Part shown: positions 16,495-24,110 of the stretch, piece by piece
Numbering within the stretch: the first letter of the stretch is position 1
Layout of the letters: every line of letters starts with the position of its first letter
From: a virus
Length of the DNA: 64,000 bases
Reading direction: 5' to 3' (one strand)
Virus record (IMG/VR): IMGVR_UViG_3300005264_000064
Coordinates: 38,938 to 102,937 of that record
Translations under genes and position numbers: made by a program
The notes under the pieces: generated by a model
The model's input: only the letters and a program-made list of their open reading frames with translations
Told to the model about the DNA's origin: nothing
Database searches by the model: none

Positions 16495-17207
16495 ATCTGT
16501 CTCTTTACTTGGACTACTTCGAAGGATGGTAGTAGGATAGCTGTGAGGTACCCGCGATGGCGAGTGTCGTAACAGCAACCTGTGTCGAGGTTAAGGGTGT
16601 TATGTTTATATTCGGCTGTTGGTGGTTGAGTGTAAGTGTTAGTATATTTTCCTTGCTTCCAGTAATCGACTGGTGTGTGGCCGAATACGTTGAAGTAAAG
16701 TTGCTTGCGAGGTCTAGTGGAGCGGTTCCATGTTGACGGTTCATCGAGTAAGGTGTGCTGACGGCAGGCGTCGTCATGGATAGCAAAAAGTCCCGTAATG
16801 TCAGTGTGCGATACAATGATTGGTAGGCCTTCTGACGTGACATGGCCAGTGTTAATTGCTAGCGGGAGAGTTTTGAAGTATTCTATGTCGGAGTACAGCT
16901 GTTGCATGTCGTCGGAGTATGACCGTATACAAGTACCACCGCCGTTGGTATACCATGGGGTGTACTCTATGTCAGCGGATTGGAGTGCGGGAGAGTCCTG
17001 AATGGCCATGAGCTCATGGTTGCCAACTACACATTTGTAGTTGTTGTCACGAAATAATTTGATTACTTTAGCGGAGTCAGGGCCTCTGTCGATGAGATCT
17101 CCTACAGCGACTACGTTTGTTGTTGTGAGGTCTACTTTAGTAAGGAGCTCTTGTAATTCAGAAAAACATCCGTGGATATCTCCGATGATTAGCGTTTGTC
17201 GTTTCAT
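16491..17207 (-). CDS. PPP-family protein phosphatase (lambda phosphatase-like)
   Basis: 238 residues. All PPP signatures are present: IIGDIHGCFSEL at 7-18, VAVGDLIDRGPDS at 33-45, VVGNHELM near 61, IVSHTDITGL near 133 and VFGHTPVDYW near 176. These two-metal enzymes dephosphorylate Ser/Thr proteins, or in ApaH-like members Ap4A and capped RNA. Given the surrounding RNA-repair genes, removal of RNA-end phosphates is also possible. Its ATG overlaps the stop of the next upstream gene (ATGA). Confidence 0.87.
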   Translation of the reverse strand: MKRQTLIIGDIHGCFSELQELLTKVDLTTTNVVAVGDLIDRGPDSAKVIKLFRDNNYKCVVGNHELMAIQDSPALQSADIEYTPWYTNGGGTCIRSYSDDMQQLYSDIEYFKTLPLAINTGHVTSEGLPIIVSHTDITGLFAIHDDACRQHTLLDEPSTWNRSTRPRKQLYFNVFGHTPVDYWKQGKYTNTYTQPPTAEYKHNTLNLDTGCCYDTRHRGYLTAILLPSFEVVQVKRQI

Positions 17208-17503
17208 CTTTTTTCCTTATAGAGCTGACATATTAATTTTGTCGTGTCGTGTACTCTTGCTTTTGACCACCAATATGGGAGGTCTAGTGATCCTAATCCG
17301 TAACGTAACCACAGGACTTGCCCAAAGAAGGTGTCCTTGAACATGTGGTCTTTACTGAGGTCGTACTTGCAGAGGAACTCCAGGGCTTCTGCTGCTGAGG
17401 CCTTGCGCCAACGGTACGTGAGTAAGCCTGGGGATTCCAGTGGTACTTTCTCTTTTACCATGAGTACTTGTTTACAGAATCCCTGTTTAAACATATATTG
17501 CAT
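17204..17503 (-). CDS. Hypothetical protein, 99 aa
   Basis: 99 residues, basic and aromatic-rich (QVLWLRYGLGSLDLPYWWSKAR). Its stop overlaps the phosphatase ATG. It begins two bases after the stop of the RtcB-tail gene. No recognised family; the operon position suggests a part in the RNA-repair set. Confidence 0.55.
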   Translation of the reverse strand: MQYMFKQGFCKQVLMVKEKVPLESPGLLTYRWRKASAAEALEFLCKYDLSKDHMFKDTFFGQVLWLRYGLGSLDLPYWWSKARVHDTTKLICQLYKEKR

Positions 17504-17505
17504 GA

Positions 17506-17655
17506 TTAGCCTTTGATATTGAGGATGGGCACCACTCTGTCTAGGACTTCTACTAGGTCGGACTGGTTGTTCATAACCTCGAAGATGTTTTTGTAGGCTA
17601 GAGGCGCCTCGTCTAAGTTGCTGTCTGAGTGGTTTGTTGCTAGATCTGGTCTCAT
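17506..17655 (-). CDS. Free-standing RtcB C-terminal domain microprotein
   Basis: A 49-residue frame, ATG at 17655 after AAAGGAGTTAA. Its last 35 residues match the C-terminal end of RtcB RNA ligase: DEAPLAYKNIFEVMNNQ, then SDLVEVLDRV and the terminal LNIKG. RtcB ends the same way, with a final Lys-Gly next to the guanylate site. The 400-residue catalytic body of RtcB is absent here. Whether this is a remnant or a working split piece (whose partner lies outside the window or in the host) is open. The good ribosome-binding site and 2-bp spacing to the next gene favour expression. It sits at the head of the RNA-repair island. Confidence 0.75.
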   Translation of the reverse strand: MRPDLATNHSDSNLDEAPLAYKNIFEVMNNQSDLVEVLDRVVPILNIKG

Positions 17656-17695
17656 TTAACTCCTTTGTAGGTATTGTTTCTATCGTAACCTGTAG

Positions 17696-19939
17696 TTAAA
17701 ATCTTCTAATTTGCTTAAGTATAGTTTTCTCTAGACGTTCTTCGCTTAATGGGGATACCCAGAAGTCGTTGATGTCTTTGACTAAGTCGATGATTTCTTC
17801 TACTGAAGCACCTAATTCTTTGGCATGGTGTGCTGCTGAAATTAGTCGACGAGATCCCTGTCCGTCAGGTGCGTCGTAGGCATAGTTGAATGTTGCCATA
17901 GTGTCACCGAGGGCTGAGGTTTTCTGAGCTGCTGTTAGGGCCTTCGTTGTTGAAGGATTCTTCGCTGTGTCGTTAGCGTGCATAATGTGGTCACGTACCT
18001 TGATCGGTGAGGCGTCTGTTACGGACAGTACTGGAGATGTCGAGTACGAGAAGAATATCTGTGACTGAGGTAGTGGATCTACATTAAGAGCTAGCTCACG
18101 AGCTATTGACTTGTAGAACGGAATCCATGCGTCGCTGTCTAGGGTGACGACGGCTTCTAATTCGACAATGACACGAAACTTAAAGTTATTTTCAGGGTCT
18201 GACGATAGGGCCACGTGGTGGTTGATGTCGGATAGAATGAAGTGAGCTTCGTCGGCGGTTATTGTGGAGTCATCGATGTCGAGGACTAGCCATTTGGTAC
18301 CTGGTAGGAGGTTGTCCTTATTTCGGATACCATCCTTGAAGCGGTACGGACTATAGGCAAAGTCTCCTTTTAAGAGGTCACCTAGTTCAGCGAACGTTGT
18401 TTCTGCTACCTCGAGACCGGAGTTTGCTGTAGAGGCTACCTTATTTTTGGCAGCGTCGATTAGCTTTTTGTCTTTAGTAGGTACTGCATTGAATATAGGG
18501 GTGTTATCTATTTCTTTATAGGTAATGTTGATTGCCGTTACTGGTTCAATGCCTTCATACGTAATGCCTGTTTCTGATGCTGTATAAACACCGTTAACAT
18601 CGTAAGAAGCTGATAGGTGACAAAGATCTCGTAGTTTTTCGATCATGCGTCCTACCCCGTTTATGTACCCTAATTTACGTAACATGTGCAGAGATGCTGT
18701 AGATTGGTTGTTAACTGCGTTTGCTCGCATATAGTCGGAGAATAGTTGATATGGCTCTTTGATGAGTTCGTTTTCGAAATTTGATAAGTCGTCAGCTAGT
18801 AGTTCACAGAAGTTGATGGCATGGACATAGTCTTCTGGCTCAATGCGGTCGTGTTGATTGTAGAGGGCGTAAGCACCTGCCATTTTAAGTGCCTTCCATT
18901 GCATATGTTCACGTGAAATTGTAGCTATTGGGTGTAAGGGTGACATTGTAAGCGCAACTTCCTGGTTGTAACGTTTATACGTGGCGAATAAGAAACGTAC
19001 CTTAGGGTTTACTTCTAGTGGTTGTCCTAGATGTTTTAGTCCCCACTCAGTCACTATTTCGACACCAGTATTTACTACGGCACGTGCCTCTAGGGCTTTG
19101 TCGTCTATTGCAATTTCTGCTTGTATCATCTCCTCGTTGCTTGTGTAATGTACGAGTGGCATTTCCTCAGGGTTGAAATTGAAGAATGAACGTCTAGCGA
19201 GGCGGTTGGAAAACTCCTCACGAAAGAGGTTCTTGGATACCTGGCTTTCGAGTAAGTTTGCCTGAGAGCCTGCGAATACTGCTGATACAGGAAGGTTGCG
19301 GATAGAACGTCCTTGCTCCTCCTTGGCTCCAATTAACTTGACTTCCTTGTGGCCCGTGTCATAGACTTCTGACATAAAAAGCATAAGTTCTTTGGCGTTT
19401 CCTGATGCAAGTTCGCTTGTTACTTCACCAGTGTAGATAAAACCACCGCCGATACCGGAGTCTTCAAGGTCATTGAAGTGCATAGTCAGACCCTTGATTG
19501 AGGATGCTGATGATGCAATGATGTCTTCTGGTTGTCTATAGAACTCTTCATAGTTTTCTGGTGCTCTAGGGTTGTCAACTCCTGCCTCCATGGCTCTACG
19601 GATTGCAAGGTTTGTTGCTTCTACTTGTCTGCGAGACTCTAGTTGGTCGTAGCCTGATTTGAAGCATTTACGTGCTGCGTTGATTGAGGAGTCTTTTCCT
19701 TTTCCCGACTTTGCAAATATGAAAGTTAGGCAGTTGACGGGGATTAGTCCGCCATCCCAGTGTTGGATATTGCGGCGTAGATGAGATGCAAACAGCATTG
19801 CTTCTGTTGCAGCGATAGTTAATTTCATTCGGTGAGGTATTGCTGCAGGAATAGCCTCTGCTACTTTGGTGACTATTGGTGCATATGTATTTGACAAAGC
19901 TCCTGCTTTTAGAAGTTCGTCTCTTGTTATATCTAGCAT
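17696..19939 (-). CDS. Primase/helicase-like replication protein
   Basis: 747 residues, ATG after AAAGGAATCCT. The N-terminal half has a P-loop FIFAKSGKGKDSS near 73-85 and downstream segments (GFIYTGEVTSEL, PVSAVFAGSQANL) in the style of DUF3987-type phage helicase/ATPases. The C-terminal third (about 555-660) has KWLVLDIDDSTITADEAHF, HHVALSSDPENNFKFRVIVEL and a conserved YKSIARELAL, which looks like an archaeo-eukaryotic-type primase core with a D-h-D metal motif. A fused helicase-primase would open and prime phage DNA. The domain calls are by motif only; order helicase-then-primase is reversed relative to T7. Confidence 0.62.
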   Translation of the reverse strand: MLDITRDELLKAGALSNTYAPIVTKVAEAIPAAIPHRMKLTIAATEAMLFASHLRRNIQHWDGGLIPVNCLTFIFAKSGKGKDSSINAARKCFKSGYDQLESRRQVEATNLAIRRAMEAGVDNPRAPENYEEFYRQPEDIIASSASSIKGLTMHFNDLEDSGIGGGFIYTGEVTSELASGNAKELMLFMSEVYDTGHKEVKLIGAKEEQGRSIRNLPVSAVFAGSQANLLESQVSKNLFREEFSNRLARRSFFNFNPEEMPLVHYTSNEEMIQAEIAIDDKALEARAVVNTGVEIVTEWGLKHLGQPLEVNPKVRFLFATYKRYNQEVALTMSPLHPIATISREHMQWKALKMAGAYALYNQHDRIEPEDYVHAINFCELLADDLSNFENELIKEPYQLFSDYMRANAVNNQSTASLHMLRKLGYINGVGRMIEKLRDLCHLSASYDVNGVYTASETGITYEGIEPVTAINITYKEIDNTPIFNAVPTKDKKLIDAAKNKVASTANSGLEVAETTFAELGDLLKGDFAYSPYRFKDGIRNKDNLLPGTKWLVLDIDDSTITADEAHFILSDINHHVALSSDPENNFKFRVIVELEAVVTLDSDAWIPFYKSIARELALNVDPLPQSQIFFSYSTSPVLSVTDASPIKVRDHIMHANDTAKNPSTTKALTAAQKTSALGDTMATFNYAYDAPDGQGSRRLISAAHHAKELGASVEEIIDLVKDINDFWVSPLSEERLEKTILKQIRRF

Positions 19940-20021
19940 AGGATTCCTTTATTTTATTTATGTAATTAAATGGATAGTACACGGTACTGAAAAATTTCTG
20001 AAGGAATTGGTCTCCAGGTGT

Positions 20022-20100
20022 TAACATGTGCTGCCCATAGTGGTGTCCAAACAATTTAGAATAAATTGTTCGGGGAGCCACGGTTGGGCAGCACATGTTA
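20022..20100. repeat. 16-bp perfect inverted repeat with nested 9-bp stem
   Basis: TAACATGTGCTGCCCA at 20022 pairs with TGGGCAGCACATGTTA at 20085. AACAATTTA/TAAATTGTT (20050-20058/20062-20070) forms the tip, and GTGG/CCAC pairs in between. It is nearly a continuous long hairpin. No U-run follows, so it is not a simple terminator. Confidence 0.9.
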
Positions 20101-20113
20101 GTGAATAGCGTTG

Positions 20114-20142
20114 TGTTACATAACCGATGTAGGCTACTACAC
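20114..20142. repeat. GATG-stem motif, copy 3
   Basis: TGTTACATAACCGATGTAGG followed by CTACTACAC. The stem TGTAG/CTACA closes a GCTA loop. GATG begins 26 nt after the end of the 16-bp hairpin at 20100, the same spacing as the next copy. Confidence 0.75.
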
Positions 20143-20184
20143 TATCCGGTGTGCTTATTCTACCGATACTACCCATTTAATTAC

Positions 20185-20397
20185 ATTACTGCTACCAGAA
20201 ACCTACACGTACGAGACTAGCTCTATGCTAGACATGTGTTGAACTGCATTGAACCTGAGAGATCTCTCGTAGAGTAGATTCTGGGTTCATTCAGTTCAAC
20301 ACATGTGGTCATAAGCAGTTTATAGATAGCCGATGGAGGCTACTCCACTTACGTGTGTGTTGTTTATTTCTACGTGTAGGCTTGTGGTAGCAGTAAT
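20185..20397. repeat. Large multibranched inverted-repeat structure
   Basis: Outer 12-bp stem ATTACTGCTACC (20185) with GGTAGCAGTAAT (20386); then 10-bp CCTACACGTA (20202) with TACGTGTAGG (20371). Inside, a 15-bp stem ACATGTGTTGAACTG (20232) with CAGTTCAACACATGT (20292) caps a TGAACC/GGTTCA stem. The GATG motif copy 4 lies on the 3' side within the outer stems. Conserved pairing at four levels is beyond chance. Confidence 0.88.
20320..20348. repeat. GATG-stem motif, copy 4
   Basis: TTATAGATAGCCGATGGAGG followed by CTACTCCAC. The stem is TGGAG/CTCCA around GCTA. Relative to copy 3 (TGTAG/CTACA) both strands of the middle pair changed together, a compensatory substitution. GATG begins 26 nt after the 15-bp stem end at 20306. 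Confidence 0.75.
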
Positions 20398-20534
20398 TGA
20401 GTCCTGCTGAACTGTAGGCATACCCTGGCTTTCTCCCGTCTACAGGATTTTAAGAATATGTGTAACGGAGTATGTACACCGCCTATTGTGGTCGGATCTC
20501 TGTTACAAAGAATTTCCAGGAACTGTTAGTTTGG

Positions 20535-21278
20535 TTATCTGAGAGCTCTTGGTAGTAAGAGTCTTGACGAGGTGACTAAACCTCCGAGTGATGGACCATT
20601 TCTTTGGTGTCTGGCACATCTGATTTTCTTACGTATTTTTCTGGTAGGTGAAATACCTTCTGATCCTACCATGACTCCTAGAATACGACGGTTGCCGAAT
20701 TTGGCGTGATGTATACGGGTTTTAGCCGGGTTGATGGTAAGTCCGTAGTCTGACATGACCTCGGTGACTATTGCTATTGCTTCGTTGAGTTTTGTATATG
20801 ACGAAGGCGGAAAAGATAGTTGGATATCATCGGCGTATACCGTAAGTTTGTAGTCTGTATAGTATATATCGAATATGTCGCAGATTTCTTTTACCGGTGT
20901 AAGTAGATATATGTTTGCAAGCATAGGAGAGGTTGCAAAACCTTGTGCAAGAGTACCATCCGTGTGGGAAAAATGCTCAGGGTTTTCTAGAGGTACGTTA
21001 ATGGCATCTATTTTGATTGTGTCGAAACAATTAGATATGTCGAGGCCGATAGTATGGGCGTAGCCTATGTGCTGGATAGCTGCTGTTACACAGTTCCTGT
21101 CTTTGATGAATCCATGGAAAATTTTGTTGTCTCCGAAAAGTTGCGTTTCTCTTGAGTTAAATAGTGCTGACAACGTTGGTAATATGTTACGCTGTGTAGC
21201 TAGCAGATCTGCGTCAGGTGCACATATTCTACGATGTTTGCCGTTCTTTTTCTTTATAGTAAATTCACGGTATGTCAT
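20535..21278 (-). CDS. Retron/group II-like reverse transcriptase
   Basis: 247 residues, ATG after AAAGGACATAC, 9 bp from the stop of the JAB gene. RT motifs: N-terminal KKKNGKHRRICAPDADLLATQ (RT1), HGFIKDRNCVTAA (RT2), GLDISNCFDTI with Asp80 (RT3/A), AQGFATSPMLANIYL (RT4/B), VYADDIQLSF with Asp150-Asp151 (RT5/C), GLTINPAKTR (RT6) and ILGVMVG (RT7, where retron RTs usually read VTG). The QGxxTSP box is retron/group II-like, not the DGR variant. At 247 residues it lacks a clear thumb extension, ending LPRALR. It would make cDNA from a template RNA; the adjoining hairpin region is the obvious candidate template. Confidence 0.88.
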   Translation of the reverse strand: MTYREFTIKKKNGKHRRICAPDADLLATQRNILPTLSALFNSRETQLFGDNKIFHGFIKDRNCVTAAIQHIGYAHTIGLDISNCFDTIKIDAINVPLENPEHFSHTDGTLAQGFATSPMLANIYLLTPVKEICDIFDIYYTDYKLTVYADDIQLSFPPSSYTKLNEAIAIVTEVMSDYGLTINPAKTRIHHAKFGNRRILGVMVGSEGISPTRKIRKKIRCARHQRNGPSLGGLVTSSRLLLPRALR

Positions 21279-21287
21279 GTATGTCCT

Positions 21288-22523
21288 TTATTCGGGGTAT
21301 GCTTCTTCGTGGTATTTCGCTAGTTGTTCGTCTGTGAGATTAACAAGGATAGCTTTATCTACACCTATTGCGAGTAGCTCTTCTTGCATCACAATCTTGT
21401 CATACTCACGTACTGCTAGCTCGTCGTTGATTTCTTCGTAGCCTTCTAATATTGTTGTAACTAAATCTTTGCGTGAATAGATACTGTAATCGGTATAGTC
21501 CAGGTTAAAGAAGTCGTCTATCGTATGTGCCGCGGCATATAATTTTTCTAAAGGTAGTTGCTCTAGCTCAGAGAGTTCATACATCTTTGGCACATCTGGT
21601 CGTTTTACACTCATTCCTGGTAGTTGTGGAGTTTTAAGCCAGCTGCCTGCGGAAGTATAACGGAACGTAGACGGTGATATTGCCTTCTTTGTTACGTGCT
21701 TAGGGTTAATTAAGAGAAGCGGTAATAGAGTAGTTTGTAGGATGGAAACCAAGGCTGTGTTATGGGTTTCCAATAAGGCCGAATTCTTAGCTCTAATTTC
21801 GTAGGGTGTATCTTTGCATTGTCCTAGTAACCTTTCTACTGTACTCAGTTGTATGGGTACTCCCAGTGCTATAGAGTGACAGCGTGCTTCTGTATACGTT
21901 GTAGTAGACTCTGTTGAGTTTACGATGCGATACTCTGTGTGCGCTAAGTTGCACTGCCCATTGTCGATAGCCATAATTGATGCAAAATTCGGTGTTAGGT
22001 TACCGGATGTTAATGGGTATACTATACCTGGCTCAGTGATCGTACGGTCTAGATCTGTACCAGAGAATGATTGTCGCGCAGAGCCTCCAGGATGTCTGTG
22101 GATACTGTTGACTGTTGATGTTACAGGTGTGAATTTTACGTTGAACAGATCTTCTAGTTGCTGCTGGAGGGATGTACCCAATAGCTTAGTTACCTGAGTA
22201 GTGTGTACTGGTCTTATTTTCTCTGATGTGGCTTTGACGTCTTTTAATTCGAAGTCGATGTGTGCACTAGTTACCTGTTGTGGGTAATTGAAGAATACTG
22301 TCGGTACTGCGACGTCGAGTATTGAGTCGTCGGCTGCTATGTGCCTGAAGACTAGAGCGTAATAGTGCACTTGGAATTCGTTGGAAATTGCTGCAGGGCC
22401 TGACCGTGTGTAGATTTCCTGTAGGGTTGCTTGGTTTAAGAGTAGAACTCCTTGATGACGTGATGACTCGTAAGTCTGGAAGGTCTTCTTAGTCTTCTGT
22501 TGTGGTGGTATTATTGGCTTCAT
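21288..22523 (-). CDS. JAB/JAMM metallopeptidase domain protein
   Basis: 411 residues, ATG after AAAGGAATTCG, overlapping the preceding gene by 35 bp. A JAMM zinc-peptidase core is seen at residues 139-157: NSIHRHPGGSARQSFSGTD, giving His142, His144, Ser152 or Ser154 and Asp157. Such domains remove ubiquitin-like modifiers. The rest has no recognised fold; a C-terminal helical region follows residue 320. The neighbours are E2-like and E1-like genes, as in PRTRC- and Bil-type ubiquitin-like cassettes, which supports a deconjugase or modifier-processing role. Confidence 0.72.
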   Translation of the reverse strand: MKPIIPPQQKTKKTFQTYESSRHQGVLLLNQATLQEIYTRSGPAAISNEFQVHYYALVFRHIAADDSILDVAVPTVFFNYPQQVTSAHIDFELKDVKATSEKIRPVHTTQVTKLLGTSLQQQLEDLFNVKFTPVTSTVNSIHRHPGGSARQSFSGTDLDRTITEPGIVYPLTSGNLTPNFASIMAIDNGQCNLAHTEYRIVNSTESTTTYTEARCHSIALGVPIQLSTVERLLGQCKDTPYEIRAKNSALLETHNTALVSILQTTLLPLLLINPKHVTKKAISPSTFRYTSAGSWLKTPQLPGMSVKRPDVPKMYELSELEQLPLEKLYAAAHTIDDFFNLDYTDYSIYSRKDLVTTILEGYEEINDELAVREYDKIVMQEELLAIGVDKAILVNLTDEQLAKYHEEAYPE

Positions 22524-24102
22524 CGAATTCCTTTATGACATCCTGTAGTGGACGTAAGTATTTAGTTGTCAGTTTAGCGATCAGCTCAGCGCGGGCTACT
22601 TGTGCCATGCGGTAATTTTTAAAGAAGGGGTCTTTTAGAGTACTGAAGTTATCACAGGCAACTACTTTAAAGTAACCAGAACCGACGTATATTGTAGTAA
22701 TATCCGTTGAGGCCATGTTATCTTTAAACAATTGTTCAAAACGTCTTTCTGAGATTAGTGCGGGGACCTCCAGTTCTATGACATAGTGTTCGTCTTCATC
22801 TGTGTACTTTAAGCTTATTTCTTGCTGAGTGTTTGGTTGTAGCTCCAGGTAAGCGTGTATCTCTTTGTGGTAGTATGCTGCTTGTAGTGTTGTGCAGTCT
22901 TGTAACTTTTTAAGTTGGATAATAGCTGCGGCAGGACTGTTGTTCTTGAAAACAGCTATGTGCTCGGCTGGAAAAACTACTGGAGGAGTGGGTTCTTTTA
23001 CTATCGGTGTGTAGTCTTCTATGTAACCTGCTTTGTGGTAAAGGAACATCGAGGTATCAATGCATTGGTCAGCGTATAGAAGAGCTCCTGGTCGTATCAG
23101 TGTACGGTTTAGTGGTGAACCTAAGTATGAGTGATTGAGCGTTGAGAGTCCTTCAAGTGTTTGCTTCGATTGGCTGCCTGTACAGACGTTATTGAAGATT
23201 ATGCGATTGTCGTCTGCTTGGATAGTTGAATATGATATATTTGCTGCTAGAAACGGGGTTATCTGGCAACACTCGCCGTTAGCGCCTGGAGTTAGACGGA
23301 GTATTGATGTTCCGTAATAGGGAGCAATGTTTCCTCTTGTTAGTAATTGGTGAGGAAGAGTGTAGTGTACTGCGGCTGGGTCGTAATATGAGTTGTAGTT
23401 CTCAGGTATGTCGACTGCTGGCACTGTCTTGACTACTGTTACTGATGTGCTATCTTTACTTGGTATTACATCTGTAATTTTAGAAGTGTCTAGTATAACT
23501 TCTGTGTTTTTCTTAGAAAGACGTAGTAAGTTGGTAACAGCTGTTGATACCTCGGCTACGGTAGTATTGTAGGACTTATACGTCTTATCCATTGCTTTTC
23601 TGTTAGGGTAGAAATAAACTAGGACTTTAAACTTTATGTTTGAATACGTAGATGTAGTTAAAATAGCAGACGCTACCAGTGGGTGGAGTGGGTTAATCAT
23701 AAGTGCTTTACTCTTTACACCCCGCAGTACTACACCGTAGAAGTTATTGCCGGCCTTTTTTATTAGTGTATTTATTATAGGTATTGCTTCTTTGATGGTG
23801 TATTCACCATCGAGGGTTAAAATACTTTTTGTGATACTTGTGAAGAACGCTGTACCGTTTGATTGTTCTGGATTGAAGTCTGTACCTAGTCGGCCGCGAC
23901 TGACTGCTAAGCGCTTATAGACGTTTGTGTTTGTGTATATCGGAGTGATGGGTACACCCTTCTTATAGAACATCAGGGGCTCTTGGTTGCTGGGTTGTGC
24001 GCTGAAGGTAGGTACGGCGACTGCTTTTACAAACTCCTTGAACTCGGCTTTGTGCAGGCGTTGTATGAAAGTATCGCTAGTTCCGGTTATTTGATTATAC
24101 AT
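22489..24102 (-). CDS. Putative E2-like conjugating protein (PRTRC B-like)
   Basis: 537 residues from the ATG at 24102, which follows AAGGATCCTC. The stretch RIIFNNVCTGSQSKQTL (Cys307) followed by STLNHSYLGSPLN resembles the N-x-V-C-x-G...(F/L)xxSxF pattern of PRTRC system protein B, an E2-fold relative in which the Cys is the thioester site. No other domain is clear; the N-terminal 250 residues look globular. Flanked by E1-like and JAB genes with tight junctions, it is the natural place for an E2. The E2 call rests on that short match and context and could be wrong. Confidence 0.5.
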   Translation of the reverse strand: MYNQITGTSDTFIQRLHKAEFKEFVKAVAVPTFSAQPSNQEPLMFYKKGVPITPIYTNTNVYKRLAVSRGRLGTDFNPEQSNGTAFFTSITKSILTLDGEYTIKEAIPIINTLIKKAGNNFYGVVLRGVKSKALMINPLHPLVASAILTTSTYSNIKFKVLVYFYPNRKAMDKTYKSYNTTVAEVSTAVTNLLRLSKKNTEVILDTSKITDVIPSKDSTSVTVVKTVPAVDIPENYNSYYDPAAVHYTLPHQLLTRGNIAPYYGTSILRLTPGANGECCQITPFLAANISYSTIQADDNRIIFNNVCTGSQSKQTLEGLSTLNHSYLGSPLNRTLIRPGALLYADQCIDTSMFLYHKAGYIEDYTPIVKEPTPPVVFPAEHIAVFKNNSPAAAIIQLKKLQDCTTLQAAYYHKEIHAYLELQPNTQQEISLKYTDEDEHYVIELEVPALISERRFEQLFKDNMASTDITTIYVGSGYFKVVACDNFSTLKDPFFKNYRMAQVARAELIAKLTTKYLRPLQDVIKEFDEANNTTTTED

Positions 24103-24110
24103 GAGGATCC

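Larger units (their letters stand above)
19940..20534. ncRNA. Structured non-coding region directly downstream of the reverse transcriptase gene
   Basis: A 595-bp gap with no credible gene. It holds four nested inverted repeats: 16 bp at 20022-20037/20085-20100 (9 bp nested inside), 12+10 bp at 20185-20211/20371-20397 enclosing a 15-bp stem at 20232-20246/20292-20306, 6 bp at 20412-20417/20440-20445, and 10 bp at 20461-20470/20498-20507. Two copies of the GATG motif lie between them. On the minus strand it would be co-transcribed as the 3' end of the reverse transcriptase mRNA. Retron ncRNAs normally lie 5' of the gene, so an msr-msd-like role is only a hypothesis. Confidence 0.6.

Noticed and set aside
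20535-21278. A diversity-generating retroelement
   Set aside because: The RT carries the QGxxTSP box rather than the DGR variant, and no template/variable repeat pair or Avd gene was seen. The DUF1566 gene at 31275 is not a near-repeat of any segment I could find.
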